From positions 11,966,510-12,030,509 of the forward strand of contig NC_050468.1 of NCBI RefSeq assembly GCF_013373865.1: a stretch of DNA of 64,000 nucleotides, in the 5' to 3' direction. Positions 1-19,300 of this stretch are shown in pieces. The position numbers were made by a program, and so were the translations under genes. The DNA is from Monomorium pharaonis. Taxonomy: Eukaryota > Arthropoda > Insecta > Hymenoptera > Formicidae. Each line of letters begins with the position of its first letter. Positions within the stretch are counted from its first letter, which is position 1. A model generated the notes under the pieces. That model did not search any database, was not told where the DNA came from, and worked only from the letters and a program-made list of their open reading frames with translations.

Positions 1-480
1 ATTTCTGGAATTCTTGGGATCGCGATGGGTCTCAGGCTTATGGATTTGGGATTTATGAATTTTAGGTGTATGAGTCTAGGATCAATGAGTTTTGAGTTAA
101 TGTGTTCAGGGTCTATGGATTTGGGTTCAGGGTTTGTAGTTATTCTTTGAGGGCTTACAGGTATGAGTTTCATGGACTTAAGCTTTCTGGTTTTAGAGTC
201 TGTGGGTTTAGGAGTTATAGGTGAGTTTATAAGTTCGGGGCCTAAGGTTTATGAGTTCAGGATCTAGAGTTTAGGATCTAAGGATTCATGTGTAAACGAG
301 TAGTGTTTTAGGTAATCTGTTACTTTGTGTTTTAGTCCTGATTTTGATGTCATTCTCGAATAAATAAAAAAAACCTGACGTGACGGGGTTAAACAGATTT
401 TGGATTTGGTTTCAGCGACCCAAAATCCGTAAACAACACTTGGTCCGAGCAAATTTTCGAAAAAATTTTGTGGTCCTGTG
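1..480. repeat. Partial fold-back element: internal degenerate repeats plus one inverted arm
   Basis: Bases 1-260 are a degenerate tandem repeat of short G/T-rich units (variants of TATGAGTTCAGGATCTA). Bases about 300-478 match the right arm of the complete fold-back element at 13316-13759, ending in the same TCCTGTGT. The left arm would lie outside the window. Confidence 0.6.
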
Positions 481-894
481 TAACTTATGAGCGTTGATGC
501 CTTTCCCTTAACATAGATTAGTAGACAATAGAATTATATCAAACGTAGTTATTAAATTATATACGATTTATGTATATTTGTAAGTATACATATACAATAA
601 ACGCTTTTACATTTTCAAATTTTTTTAAAAATTAATTAAACACTTATGTAATATTATTGCATTAGACACCATGTTATGAAAGAAGTGAAAAATTTACTAA
701 TAACAATTTATAAATAAATTGCAAACTTTTAAACAATTCAATAAAAATTGGAACTAAAGCTACACTTTTGAAATAACTATTATGTTTGCCATGATGTTGC
801 CTCAGAAATATTATGGATTTATCTTGGTTGATTATTTTTTACAAACTGGCGTCTTTTTTAAATAGACTTACTCCACATATGGCATCTTTTATTT
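480..894. other. AT-rich intergenic, no gene seen
   Basis: From about 585 this aligns with 14681-14950 in the second copy of the segmental duplication. No coding signal is visible on either strand. Confidence 0.5.
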
Positions 895-1422
895 TATTTG
901 CAAATTTTTTGACAGAATTGAAATCAAAAGGTTCAGGATTTCAACGAATTGTCGGTTAACGAGCAATCAAATGTGCGTACTGCACAAACGGCATTTTTCT
1001 TCTTTTGCAGATCTTTTCAACACAATCAAAGTAAAGTGATTCAGCACACGGCTGGACGTAGGCCAAACTGTTGCTGTACAAACAAAATTTTTTGCAGTCG
1101 TCATTTAGAAACAGTACTGCATATACCGTCGTAAAGATCCAGTACTTCACAATAAGTACCGATACAAGTAGAAGATCGAGATCTGTCATAAATCCCGTAT
1201 TCAATATTTTTATTTGTCAAAGGTTCTACAAATTATTATTACAAACCGATCTATTTATGAAATCGCCGTTCTGATTATGAGCGAACTTTACAAACGACGT
1301 CCTTTTTCTGTTTACAAATCTTGTGAACAGAATCAAAATAGAAAGGCTCAGGACATGATTAAATCATGCCATGCCGTTGCTGCACATACAAAACTTCCTG
1401 CAGTTATCATTCGGAAGTAACA

Positions 1423-9122
<7,700 letters not shown>

Positions 9123-9204
9123 CGCGAAAAATCTATTTGCTAAAATTGAAGACCAATATCTATTTCTTTGCTTATTAAATTGCTTACTAATGAATTCATC
9201 ATTA

Positions 9205-9256
9205 CGAAATGATTTTTATATAAGCGCTTATCACATAGTACACGCTTATCATATCT
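9205..9256 (-). promoter_or_regulatory. Core promoter of gene 1: TATA box with tandem GATAAG sites
   Basis: Read on the minus strand, TATATAAAA lies at 9222-9214, about 92 bp before the ATG at 9122. GATAAG motifs lie just upstream at 9227-9232 and 9245-9250, each followed by CG. A 35-bp stretch over the TATA and first GATA motif is identical in the gene 2 copy, although the surrounding DNA has diverged. GATA factors drive many insect midgut genes (established); their use here is inference. Confidence 0.65.
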
Positions 9257-9259
9257 AAC

Positions 9260-11508
9260 AATTGACAAAACCTTTCTCTTTTAGAAAAGTCACTCAAGCA
9301 TATCGAAATAGATGCAAAATATTTAGTATCAGATACATTATCTGAATTAACAAACACGCGTTAACGTTGTGTTGACGGCGCAATGTTGTATCTGGACGCG
9401 GCATGGGTCCAAAAGCCCTTTCTATTGGAGTAAATAAAGAAATTTTATTTACAAATATTAACAATGCAACTTAAAGTGCAATAATTTCGAAATAATTAAT
9501 AATATCATACCCATATCCGAAATCATAGAACATCCAAAGGACATTTTAAGAACATCTTTAGAAAGTTTAGTAGGGTATAGGAATAAGAATGCTTAATTAA
9601 CTAATTAAATTATTTTTGAGAAAATATTGTAATAATATTAAAAGCATACGTAATATATTTAGTGATATAATTATCACACACAAGTTGCGCTCTTAACTTA
9701 GTTTTATCAAGTGACGCGGTAGCGACGCGGCACCGAAGAATCGTGCCGCTTGACACAAACTTCACTGCGCAAATGTCGCGGCGCTACTAAGCCTTATCTG
9801 AAATTTAGCTGTCAAATTCATTTTCAGTTAAAATATCTCAGAAACTAAAATTATAATAAAAAATCTAATGGCAATTTTATTATATAATATTAATGTGAGC
9901 TTTCGATTGCGACCAGTCCGATTAAAATTGATACACTCAATTCCGAGATCTCGAGATCTTTTGCACTTAAAAAAGGTCACTTGAGTTTTTCACAGATTCA
10001 CATATCATGTACACACACGTAAAGCCAGTTTGTTCTTCAAGAGGCTTCACAATGCGCCTACATACAATTTTATAAAACTAAAATATATAAAAAGTTATTT
10101 TGTAATGTAAATGCTGAATATTGGTACGCGAGAAAAGTATAATAAGTTAATAAAAATATAATAAATATATAACATTAACAAATACATGATATATATGTAA
10201 TAAATGTCAAAAATCCACTCTTAAAAAGGAGATGTTATCAATTTTATTGTTGACAGTTTTCCACGATGTTGATTGGTTTTCTTGAATCTTTCATCACAGT
10301 AAAAATAAAATTGAGGTACATTATACAAATATGATATGTACTAAAAGCGTAAAAAAGCGGTGTTAATGAATGATTTAAGTATAGTGAAATGCAACTAGCC
10401 TTGAAATGCTAAAAATGCATTCATATTCTTTGCAGAATAAATAAAATAAAATAAAATATCTTAAATTATAGAAATATATACATATACATACATACATACA
10501 TACATATAAAATTAACACATTCAAAAGTATGTTTAATGAAACTTAATGTAATTAAAAAAAAAAGTAATTCTTTAATTTTTACAAAAAGGAGTGAAATCCT
10601 CCAAAAAACTTAGAAAGGTAAAAAAGATACGCCAAATACATAAACGCGTGCTTTAAAAAATGATTTTGAGGTCAATAACAATTAGCCAAGAATATTTTTA
10701 AAAAGTCTTAAAGAAATTTAATAAACATTAATGTAAAATTTATTAAATATAATTAAAAAATAATAAAATTGGCCAAGTATATTTTTAAAAAACTTAGAAA
10801 AACTCCATAAAAGTTTATTCAAAAATTATTTGAAAAATAAAAATGTTATCAATGATAAGAGATAATAATAAAAAACTTGGCGTGCCCGGCTTGTATTTAT
10901 TACAGTTTTGTATAGACATTTATCAATATCAATAACATAGAGTCTTACAGAAAAATACGAGCCGGATACGTCAAGTTTCCCTGGTGAAAATGTAAAATCA
11001 CAGCGTAAGTCGAATGTAAAGAGAGAGTAATAGAAGCGTTAACAAACCTTCTACGAAGCGTAAATTGAAACAATGAAATGTAAAAGAAGTGTTAACGCTT
11101 CTTTTACATTTCATTGTTTCAATTTACGCTTCGTAGAAGGTTTGTTAACGCTTCTATTACTCTCCTTTTACATTCGACTTACGCTCCGATTTTACATTTT
11201 TACTAGAATTTTTGTTTCACTATCTGTTATCATTGATAACATTTCCATTTTTCAAATAATTTTTAAATAAATTTTTATTGAGTTTTTTTAAGTTCTTTAA
11301 AAATATAGTTATCTAATGTTATTACTTTTTAATTATATTTATATAATTTTTAAATCGATGTTTATTAAATTTCTTTAAGTCTTTTTTAAAAATATTCTTG
11401 GCTAATTGTTATTGACCTCAAAATAATTTGTAAAAACACGCGTTTATGTATGTGGCGTATCTTTTTTACCTTTTTAAAGTTTTTTTATGAGAATAAATTA
11501 GATTTTCT
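9260..11508. other. Upstream region of gene 1; no host gene seen
   Basis: Bases 9260-9715 align with 20200-20640 and then 21676-21735 in copy B. From about 9717 to 11508 the sequence is specific to copy A; it begins with a short GC-rich patch (GCGACGCGGC repeats, 9715-9790) and includes the 0.9-kb palindrome. No coding region is supported. Confidence 0.5.
10597..11493. repeat. 0.9-kb palindromic (fold-back) insertion
   Basis: Two arms of roughly 430 bp are inverted copies. Examples: the left arm's GGTAAAAAAGATACGCC near 10617 answers GGCGTATCTTTTTTACC near 11455, and AATTAGCCAAGAATATT near 10680 answers its complement near 11395. The centre (about 11025-11170) is almost perfect. It lies inside a copy-A-specific stretch (about 9717-11508) that is absent from the equivalent place in copy B (about 21735). 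No transposase is seen, so it is a non-autonomous DNA element or fold-back repeat. A small ORF at the centre is only part of the palindrome. Confidence 0.8.
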
Positions 11509-11540
11509 TAAGCCAGTTTTATTTTAATAAGATTCTATTA

Positions 11541-12076
11541 GGTGTATAAATAAGTTTCCGCCGTTTTTAATAAAAAATTGGACATTTATTGTGAAAGAAC
11601 GGAACTTTAGTCACCCCTAACGTAAGTGCAAGTTCTTCTTGCATTTGGCATGAATTTTGATCCAATAATGCTTCCAATTCCGCGTCTTCGTACACTTTCG
11701 GTCTTCCGCTACGTTCTTTGTCTTTGATGTCAAATTCACCGTTCTTAAACTTTTGAAACCACTCACGACAATTTCTCTTACTTAAAGCAGCCTCACCATA
11801 TGCTTCTACAAGCAATCGATGCGCCTCAGCTGCAGATTTCTTCAAATTGAAGAAGTAAATCGAAAATTTCCGCAATTTCCGCTTATTCGACTCAAAACTC
11901 GACATTTTTGCACACAAAAGAATATATTACACTGATAAAAATTCACTAATATTTCAAAGTTATGTTGTTGACAGATGTCCAATCTTACGATAATGGCGTT
12001 TTATATCTGACAATTTTAACCATAATTTACTGGTGGCGCTAACTTTTGTCAAACGGCGGAAACTTATTTGTACACC
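11541..12076 (-). mobile_element. Mariner deletion derivative (536 bp)
   Basis: Inverted termini GGTGTATAAATAAGTTTCC and the complement of GGTGTACAAATAAGTTTCC are flanked by TA on each side. The copy B sequence at about 21775-21785 is uninterrupted, which serves as the empty site. The middle and C-terminal transposase coding sequence is deleted, leaving a single minus-strand ORF at 11567-11917. Confidence 0.9.
11567..11917 (-). CDS. Truncated mariner transposase, DNA-binding domain only (116 aa)
   Basis: The ORF is open from its first Met (or from MSSFESNKRKLRKF four codons later). It covers the paired helix-turn-helix DNA-binding region of mariner transposases: YGEAALSKRNCREWFQKFKN, then DIKDKERSGRPK and LEALLDQNSCQMQEELA. 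It stops after a deletion joins TLGVTK to the 3' terminal region, so the catalytic D,D34D domain is absent. The protein could bind the element's ends without catalysis. Whether it is expressed is unknown. Confidence 0.6.
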   Translation of the reverse strand: MCAKMSSFESNKRKLRKFSIYFFNLKKSAAEAHRLLVEAYGEAALSKRNCREWFQKFKNGEFDIKDKERSGRPKVYEDAELEALLDQNSCQMQEELALTLGVTKVPFFHNKCPIFY

Positions 12077-12499
12077 TAATAATTTTGGGCTTAGTTGCAA
12101 AGTATTACAAAAGTTGGAAAGTTGAAATAAATGATAGCTTTTGGCATTTACCAAAAATCGTGAATTGTAGAAAACATTTCGAATAAGAGAAGAGTTGATT
12201 AAAAATTCTGATATAATAAAACGACATTTAGATTAATTTAATTATTATTTCTGCAACAATCAAATGTAAGATACAGATAGTATCAATTTGTTATCATTGA
12301 TAGCATTTATCAATGTAGTAATTTTCTGTTTAATAATTAATTTTCTGCTTAAGTAATGTACAAATATGCATATAAGTTAGAATATTACTTTATTTTATTA
12401 GAATTTTTTAATTATATAATAATTAAAAAATTAAAATTTCTAAAAAATTATATAATAATTAAAAAATTTCTACATTTCTACATTTCTACATTTCTACAT

Positions 12500-12768
12500 T
12501 TATGTCCTTAATAAGAATCTATAAGGGATGAGAGTGTTTGCATTTAAACTGTTGATTTTGATCACCTCTTGCTTTTCCTTAGCTCGATTAATTGATAGAA
12601 GTGAGAATTGATAAAACTGAATTTTTGTTTTATTTCTATTTTTAGTTTTCGTCCTCCAAATCTTTTGCGTTGTATTCTTTGTTTGGCTAGTATTGGCAAT
12701 TAGTTTTTCACGGTCAGTTGCAGTTGGATTCCGCTTTGTCAAAATGCCATCCGACTGAGTAGTTCAGC
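12500..12768 (-). pseudogene. Truncated copy of the small two-domain peritrophin
   Basis: This aligns closely with 22141-22409, the 3' end and 3' flank of the small peritrophin. Only the end of the second CBM14 domain remains: SVGWHFDKAESNCN on the minus strand, with stop TGA where the intact gene has Trp of NWPW. At about 12768 homology jumps to 25818, so about 3.4 kb (first domain, signal exon, promoter) is missing here relative to copy B. Confidence 0.8.
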
Positions 12769-13315
12769 ATCCTTCTCATTATTGTTTTACATGATAATTT
12801 TATTTTACAAAATCATCATTAAATTAAAACAAAGGATGGTATATAAATTTTGATATAAACTCTTTAAAATCTAAAAAAAGGAGTTTAAGGGTTAATATTA
12901 TTTCATGTAGTTGATTTAACTAAGATATATACAAAGTTTTAGAAAAATCCATTTTTTGTTTAAATTTTTATTGATTAAAAATGACTTAACATACTTTTCT
13001 TATAAGATTTACACCTCAAATAAATCTATATAATTTCGTTTCTTCAAAATAATTTCACAATATTAAGCTGTTATTAGAAAACTAAAATTTTCAAATCTTA
13101 TATTTGATTATATTTATAATAGTTTGAGTAATTACAATAATTAATTATTTTGTCAAGAAAGTGCGATTGGGTAACGCGGTGCAAACGCGGCGCTATAGAG
13201 GAAAGGCACTGAATTTGGAACACCACTTTGTTTTTGGACTATATTTTTTAAATAATGATTAGAAAAACACTTTTGAAAATATTAATTTAAATTAGAAAGT
13301 ATCTTCTGTCAAATA
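12769..13315. other. Intergenic DNA around the duplication boundary
   Basis: Bases 12769-12900 match 25818-25945, marking the far end of the duplicated unit. The rest is AT-rich with a short GC-rich patch at about 13165-13210. No gene is seen. Confidence 0.5.
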
Positions 13316-13759
13316 ACACAGGAACACAAAATTTTTTGAAAAGTTTACCAGATCAGGTATTTCTTATGGATTTTAAGTTTGCTGAAACCAAATATGAAGC
13401 CTGTTTAACTCCATCATGTCAGTATCTTTATTTCAAAGAAAAATCACCAAAATCAGGGATAAAACATCAAGTAACAAGTCGTAATTACCTGAAACACTGC
13501 TCCTTTACTTATAAACCCATAAATGCACTCGTAAGCTCTGAATAAACTCATAAACCTATCAACTCTGAACCCATAAACTTATTAACCTATTCAAATTACT
13601 TAATGTTTTATCCCCAATTTTGGCGTTTTCTCGAATAAATAAAAAATTTAATGTGATGGGGTTAGACGGGCTTCAGATTTGATTTCAGCGACCCAAAATC
13701 CGTAAGAAATATTTGATCTAGTCCGAGTAAGCTTTCGAAAAAATTTTATGGTCCTGTGT
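13316..13759. mobile_element. Fold-back element with long inverted arms
   Basis: The left arm (about 13316-13505, starting ACACAGGAACACAAAATTTT) is the reverse complement of the right arm (about 13596-13759, ending AAAATTTTATGGTCCTGTGT), with moderate divergence. Between them are short degenerate tandem repeats of the AATAAACCCATAAACTCTG type. The same right arm and internal repeats are at 1-480. No transposase is present, so it is non-autonomous; the superfamily is undetermined. Confidence 0.7.
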
Positions 13760-14680
13760 AATTATTGTTTTTGTAATACATGTCAAAAAGGGCATCTGGC
13801 AAATAGGCGCCTGATTTGGAACACTTATACGATCGAAGTTATTTCTGTTACATAAAGTTATTAATGTTACATTTTATTGATTTATGCACTAAAAAAAAAG
13901 TAATATATCCAATAAGATATGTAGTTGTGGACTACCAACTACAGATATACTTAATACAATAATATATGTATTGCAGTATCAACTTTGTACTTGCATTAAC
14001 AGTAAATATTATTATATTGAGTACTTTATGTAGTTGGCAGCCCGCAATTACATATGTTATTGGCTTTTTTTTCTGTGTACATCTTACCTAAATTACGTAG
14101 TTTTATAGACTCTATGTTATTCCGTTAGGTTCGCCTAAGAAGCATATTTTTTAACAGGCATATTGTCTCTCGCCTCGAAATATTTAGGTTATTATACATA
14201 TAGGTTATATATTAAAGTTACGATCAAGGCCTAGCAATACTATGATCACGGCATAGTAACAATTATCATTACTAGATCCCATATTTCACGGAGTGTTCCA
14301 ATTTACGCACACACACTTTATGTTTACAATTGTACTACAAAATAAACACAACAGAAAAAAATAAAAAGAAACAGTTTTAGGAAACTACAAATATGTGAAA
14401 TAATGGTAATGTTAATTACTGATAATACATTCACTATTGTTTAAATTGTGCAATTTGCAAGAGAAAATAGTGCAAATAAAACTCTCGTTTTTGATGAATT
14501 CGTTTTTAGCAGATTTTACGTAGAAAAGGGCATAAATGTATGAAATATGGGTTTTTAGGTTTTTAATTAACCAAGCAAACCATGTTTTTATCGTATTTGT
14601 ACGGTGCAATGTTTAGTTTTCGAGTAATAAGGGGATTTGAATTTAGGAAACTGTTCCAAATTCGGTGCTTTTTCTTTATA
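13760..14680. other. Copy-B-specific insertion, no gene seen
   Basis: Copy A passes from the fold-back arm (480) to common sequence (585) in about 100 bp, while copy B needs about 920 bp. The extra DNA has GATTTGGAACAC-like words near both ends in opposite orientation (about 13813 and 14650), suggesting another mobile element. Both small minus-strand ORFs inside are unsupported. Confidence 0.4.
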
Positions 14681-15039
14681 CATATACAATAAACACCTTT
14701 ATTTTTTTTAACAACGCTTTTTTTTAAATTAATTAAACACTTATGTAATATTATTGCATTAGACACCATATTATAAAAAAAGTGAAAAATTTACTAATAA
14801 CAATTTATAAATAATTTGCAAACTTTTGAACAATTAAATAAAAATTGAAGTTAAAGTATACTTTTGAAATAACTTTTGTGTTTGCCATCATGTTGCCTCA
14901 GAAATATTATGGATTTATCCTCTGGTTGATCATTTTCTATAAATTGTCATCTTTATTAAACACTATTTATTAAACAGTAATTGTCATTTTTATTAAACAG
15001 TATACAGACAATTGTCATCTTCATTAAACAACGTACCCC

Positions 15040-15610
15040 ACAAATGGTATCTTTTTTTGTTTGCAAATTTTTTTGACAGAATTGAAATTAGATGATTCAG
15101 GATTTCAACGAAATGTTGGTTAACGAGCGACCAAACGCATACTGCACAAATGGCAATCCTCCTTCTGTTTGCATATCTTCTCCACAGAATCAAAGTAAAA
15201 TGGTTCAGGATACGGCTGGACGTACGCAAGGCTGTTGCTGCATAAACAAAATTTCTTGCAGTCGTCTTTTGGAAGCAGTATTGCATACTCTGGATCTTCT
15301 TCAGGACAAGTACCAATACAAGTAGATGGATCGAGATGTCACATGTCCCATGTTCAATATTTTCATTTGTAAGAGGTTCTACCAAATTGTTGTTATGGCT
15401 CATTTTATTCATGAAATCGCTGTTTTGATTGTATGAGCGAACCTCACATACGACGTCTTTTTTCTGTTTACAAATCTTTTGAACAGAATCTAAATAGGAA
15501 AGCTCAGGACATGATTGAAGTTTGACATGACAGAACATTTTTGTAGTTATTGTTCGAAAGTAATACTACATATTTGGGATCTTCTTCAGGACAGATACCG
15601 ATGCAAGAAG
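15040..15610 (-). pseudogene. Decayed CBM14 domains downstream of gene 2
   Basis: Copy-B counterpart of 895-1475. On the minus strand one domain is nearly whole: CIGTCPEEDPEYAILLPKDD, then CKKFCLCSNSLAYVQPYP and FYFDSVEKICKQ (about 15330-15190). A second piece reads QSCPELSYLDSVQKICKQ (about 15525-15460). Frame changes separate the pieces and no start or splice context is evident. The pattern resembles the second domain of the small peritrophin. Confidence 0.6.
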
Positions 15611-15619
15611 ATTAGTCGC

Positions 15620-16384
15620 TTTTTGTATGTGTTAGGTTGCAGATATAGTTCTCTGGGAAATCGCAGACTTTTAAAATAGGATTAAAAATGAGATTTGGAC
15701 AGTGACACTTTTTAAGAGTACTAACACCATTTTCGCAAACGTAATATAAATTACAATCAGTATCATGAAGAATTTTGAGGATTCCTGTTGTCGTGCTGCA
15801 CTTGCTTTATGTTGGCATACATTCTCAGATCCAGTGCAGATGACGTTCTCTAGAAAATCGCAAGTTTTGTATTAAAGAATAAGTTCTTGGGACACGTTCT
15901 CAATCTTCTCGCCATTACTATATTTGTAGTAAGATCTGCAATCGTACTCGTAACGTATTTCATTATTCACTATTGTAACTTTTATTTAAATCAAGAATAT
16001 TGGCTGACTGTTTTGTGAGAATTGTCGGTACGGGATTGGCGCATTTGGCTTCTACCGGCACGTTGCAAATCTGATGAATAAGATTATAATAATGTAAGCC
16101 ATTTGGACAATCTCGAAGAATCTGTTTTCCATCAATACATTCGTAATATTGCGTACATTCGCACTCATGGGGCAACAATATCTTCTCTGCGGAATCTGTG
16201 GGAGGGCAAATGCCTAGGCTAAGTGTCGGCAGACGTGTATTTAGATTACATTTCTTTTGTGGATAATCGCACATTTGTAGACTAACGTTAAAGTGAAGAC
16301 CTTCTAAATAGGATTTTAAGATTTTTTTACTCTTGGAGCATAAATAATATTTAGAGAAATTAATTTCGTGCTGAAACGTTTTGT
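15620..16384 (-). pseudogene. Out-of-frame 3' end of gene 2 (CBM14 domains 6-9 of gene 1)
   Basis: Homologous to 1470-2256 of gene 1 but not in frame with gene 2. Relative to gene 1 about 270 bp are missing at 16384, a length that shifts the frame and stops gene 2 after KQQNVSARN. Downstream, a domain reads HEINFSKYYLCSK then KSYLEGLHF, with two conserved Cys lost. Next is a good domain (CPPTDSAEKILLPHECECTQ..., about 16215-16050), and then two more damaged domains. An open stretch at 15963-16274 is part of this relic rather than a separate gene. Confidence 0.75.
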
Positions 16385-19300
16385 TGTTTGGATACTGTTC
16401 TATACGTTGTCGAAGCTATGTGATTTTCACATTTGACTTCAGTTGGAGAGTTGCAAATTTGCCTAACGTAATCAAAATGCAGATTACTTGGACAATATCG
16501 AAGAACTTTTTTTCCACCAACGCATTCATAATACTGTGTGCATTTACATTCGTGAGGCGAAAATACTTTCTTTATAGAATTTGGAGGGGGGCACAAATCT
16601 ATATCGATTGTTGGCAGGGAACTTTTTAGATCGCAACTCTTTTGTGGGTAATCACATATCTGGATAGTCATGTTAAAATGAAGTCCTGCCATACAGTGCT
16701 TTAAAATTTTTTCACCATTTGAACATAAATAAAAGGCCGAACAGTCAGTCTCATGTTGAAATGTTCTGCCCTCTGGAGCGCATGTAATGTTATTGTCATT
16801 AATTTGAACGTCAAAATTTGGAACGTCGAAGTTTGGAATCGGCCGAATACAGTTTACATTTGTGGCCCAATCGCAAACCTCTCTCACGTAGTCAAAATGC
16901 TTGCCGTATGGACATGTTTCTAATGTCTTTTCACCGTCATTGCATTCGTAATATTGGTTACATAGACAAGGGTGAGCTATCCGCGCTTTCTCGGTTGAAC
17001 CCTTCGGAGGACAATTCTCACGAGGTTTGTTGGGATCTCGTGGAGAAACTTGTGTCGTCGTTATTGTAGTTTCTGAAGGTGTTGTAGGTACTGGCGATGG
17101 AGTACTTCTGGCACCGCAGTCTGTATTTTCTGGGCGATCGCATTCTCTGATCACTGGATTGAATACTAAAGAGCTTTCGCATTTTACTGGCACTATATAT
17201 TTTATACCTTTAATACACCAATAATAGTAATGGCACCAAGTCCTGTGGGGAACCTTGTAAGGCTTAGCTTCTGGTACGCATAACCACAGAGCAGGCTCTA
17301 CTGATTTTGTCGGTGTTGGTGAAAACGATGTCGGAGTCGTAATTAAGCGGGTAGTTGATGACACAATATCCGTAGTAGGTGGAATGATAGCACCGCAATT
17401 TACATTTTCTGGATAATCACATACACGAAGAACTGGATTGAATAATAAATTGTCATCGCATTTTTGAGAGATGGGGTTTCTTACACCTTCAAAACATGAA
17501 TAGTAATGATCGCACATAGTCTTGTGGGGAAGCAGATGTATTTTGCCGTCTGACACGCAAGAATTCAATAAGGGAGTTGTCGGAGTAATTGGTGACGGAG
17601 ACGTTGGCGTTGGAGTACTCGGTGACGGCGTCGTTGGCGTTGGAGTTTTCAGTGACGGAGTCGTTGGCGTCGGAGTATTTGATATTGGAGTCGATGACGA
17701 TATTTGACATCCTGCTTGCCACGGCCAATCACATACCTGAAGTTTAGGATTGAAATGTAATCTATTTCCATTCTTGCCCATGATAGGACACTTTAGTGGA
17801 TTCCCTTTTTCTCCCATATGGCAATTGTAGAATTTTGTGCAGTCACTTTCATGAGATATAAAAATTGTTTTGTTCCCTGAATTATCCTTGGGACATTTTG
17901 TCAGAAAATCACCTTTTGATGATTCATTAAGGGCAGCAGCATTCAGTGTGGCTATGTATAAAACAGCCACTAAATAAATACCTAGAATTGATAATAATAC
18001 ACAGGTAATAATAGTTATTTTTAAAAAATTAATTGTGATAAATAAATTTAAAAAATGTTTTTCTTAAAAGTCTACAGCTCGGTAATATAATAAAAATGTT
18101 TTTTGCTTTAAATAACGACAAAATATATAAATTAATCCCACAAACAAATTTGTTTTGATACGATTGTTACACTCCCATTTTTCTTTACTCACAGAAAACT
18201 TTTTTCTATTTTTTAAATTTTACATTCAAATACGATAACAACTTGAAAAAATAAAATTAAATATATAAATTTTTTTATTCTATAGTTAAAGGAAAGAAAA
18301 GGGAAGATAAAATCTGTATAAATTTTTTTGTTACATATGCGTCGAAAAAACTATTAATGAGACAATTACAATACTATTTATAAGTTTAGAAATATTTAAA
18401 AATTTCAGGAGACATAGGTTTTTTCTGTAATATGTTACTAATTATTTATAAATATTATTTTCTCTCACGAATTAAGTATTTTTAAAAGAGATACAATGTA
18501 GGAGACACACAGATACGATTTAACCGGTTTCCTATATAAATCGTACCTTTTAGCAGCATATTACAAAAAAAAACTTATAATACATTAATTTGTTATTAAT
18601 AAAAAATTTAATATGTAATAATAGGCGTCTTAAAGATTGAGCTATACAATTTATAATGTTTATTTGGATCCTAAATAGTATTTAATTAAATGTAAAATAT
18701 AATCAAAAATATTTTAAGTGGTATACAACTACACATATGGCAACTCTCCCTTATATCCGTAATAAAATTTGGTTAAATATTAAATATATTTCAGTTCGTA
18801 TATTATTTAACATTTTAATTCTAATTTATCAATCCTTTTCTATTTAAAAATTATCCATTCTGTGTAAGATTTCTGAACAATTCAACTATCTCGTAGATAT
18901 CGATTATTATTTTTCTTTTTAATCATTGAATCTTGAAGTAAAGATTTTTAAAAGTTTTTTCTGCATATAGGAAAAATGTTACATATTTTTAAAAACAATT
19001 TTTTTCTTTTACTTGTATTCGGAATTTATTAAAAATAAAATAAACAATAAACAATTTTGTACAAAATGACGAATAATAAGTTAAATGTTAATAGATATTT
19101 TATAATATTTTTCAGGTTTTTTCTTTACTCTAAAATGAAGAAAATGACATCTGGCATACCCAACTATATATTACAATCCGAAGATAGCAGAAACAACGAT
19201 ACAGTCGAAAAATTAAATATGAATTATATAATGCATATTATACATAATTATATACATAATTTATAGGATTTAAACTAATACCATGAGAGAAGAATATAAA

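Noticed and set aside
1..260. Possible telomeric (TTAGG) repeat because of many TTAGG and TTCAGG words
   Set aside because: The units are longer and irregular, and the same repeats sit between inverted arms at 13505-13590, so it is the core of the fold-back element.
14993..15538. 181-aa ORF as an independent gene
   Set aside because: It spans several decayed CBM14 pieces in mixed frames, and no signal peptide or splice sites were found. Treated as a relic.
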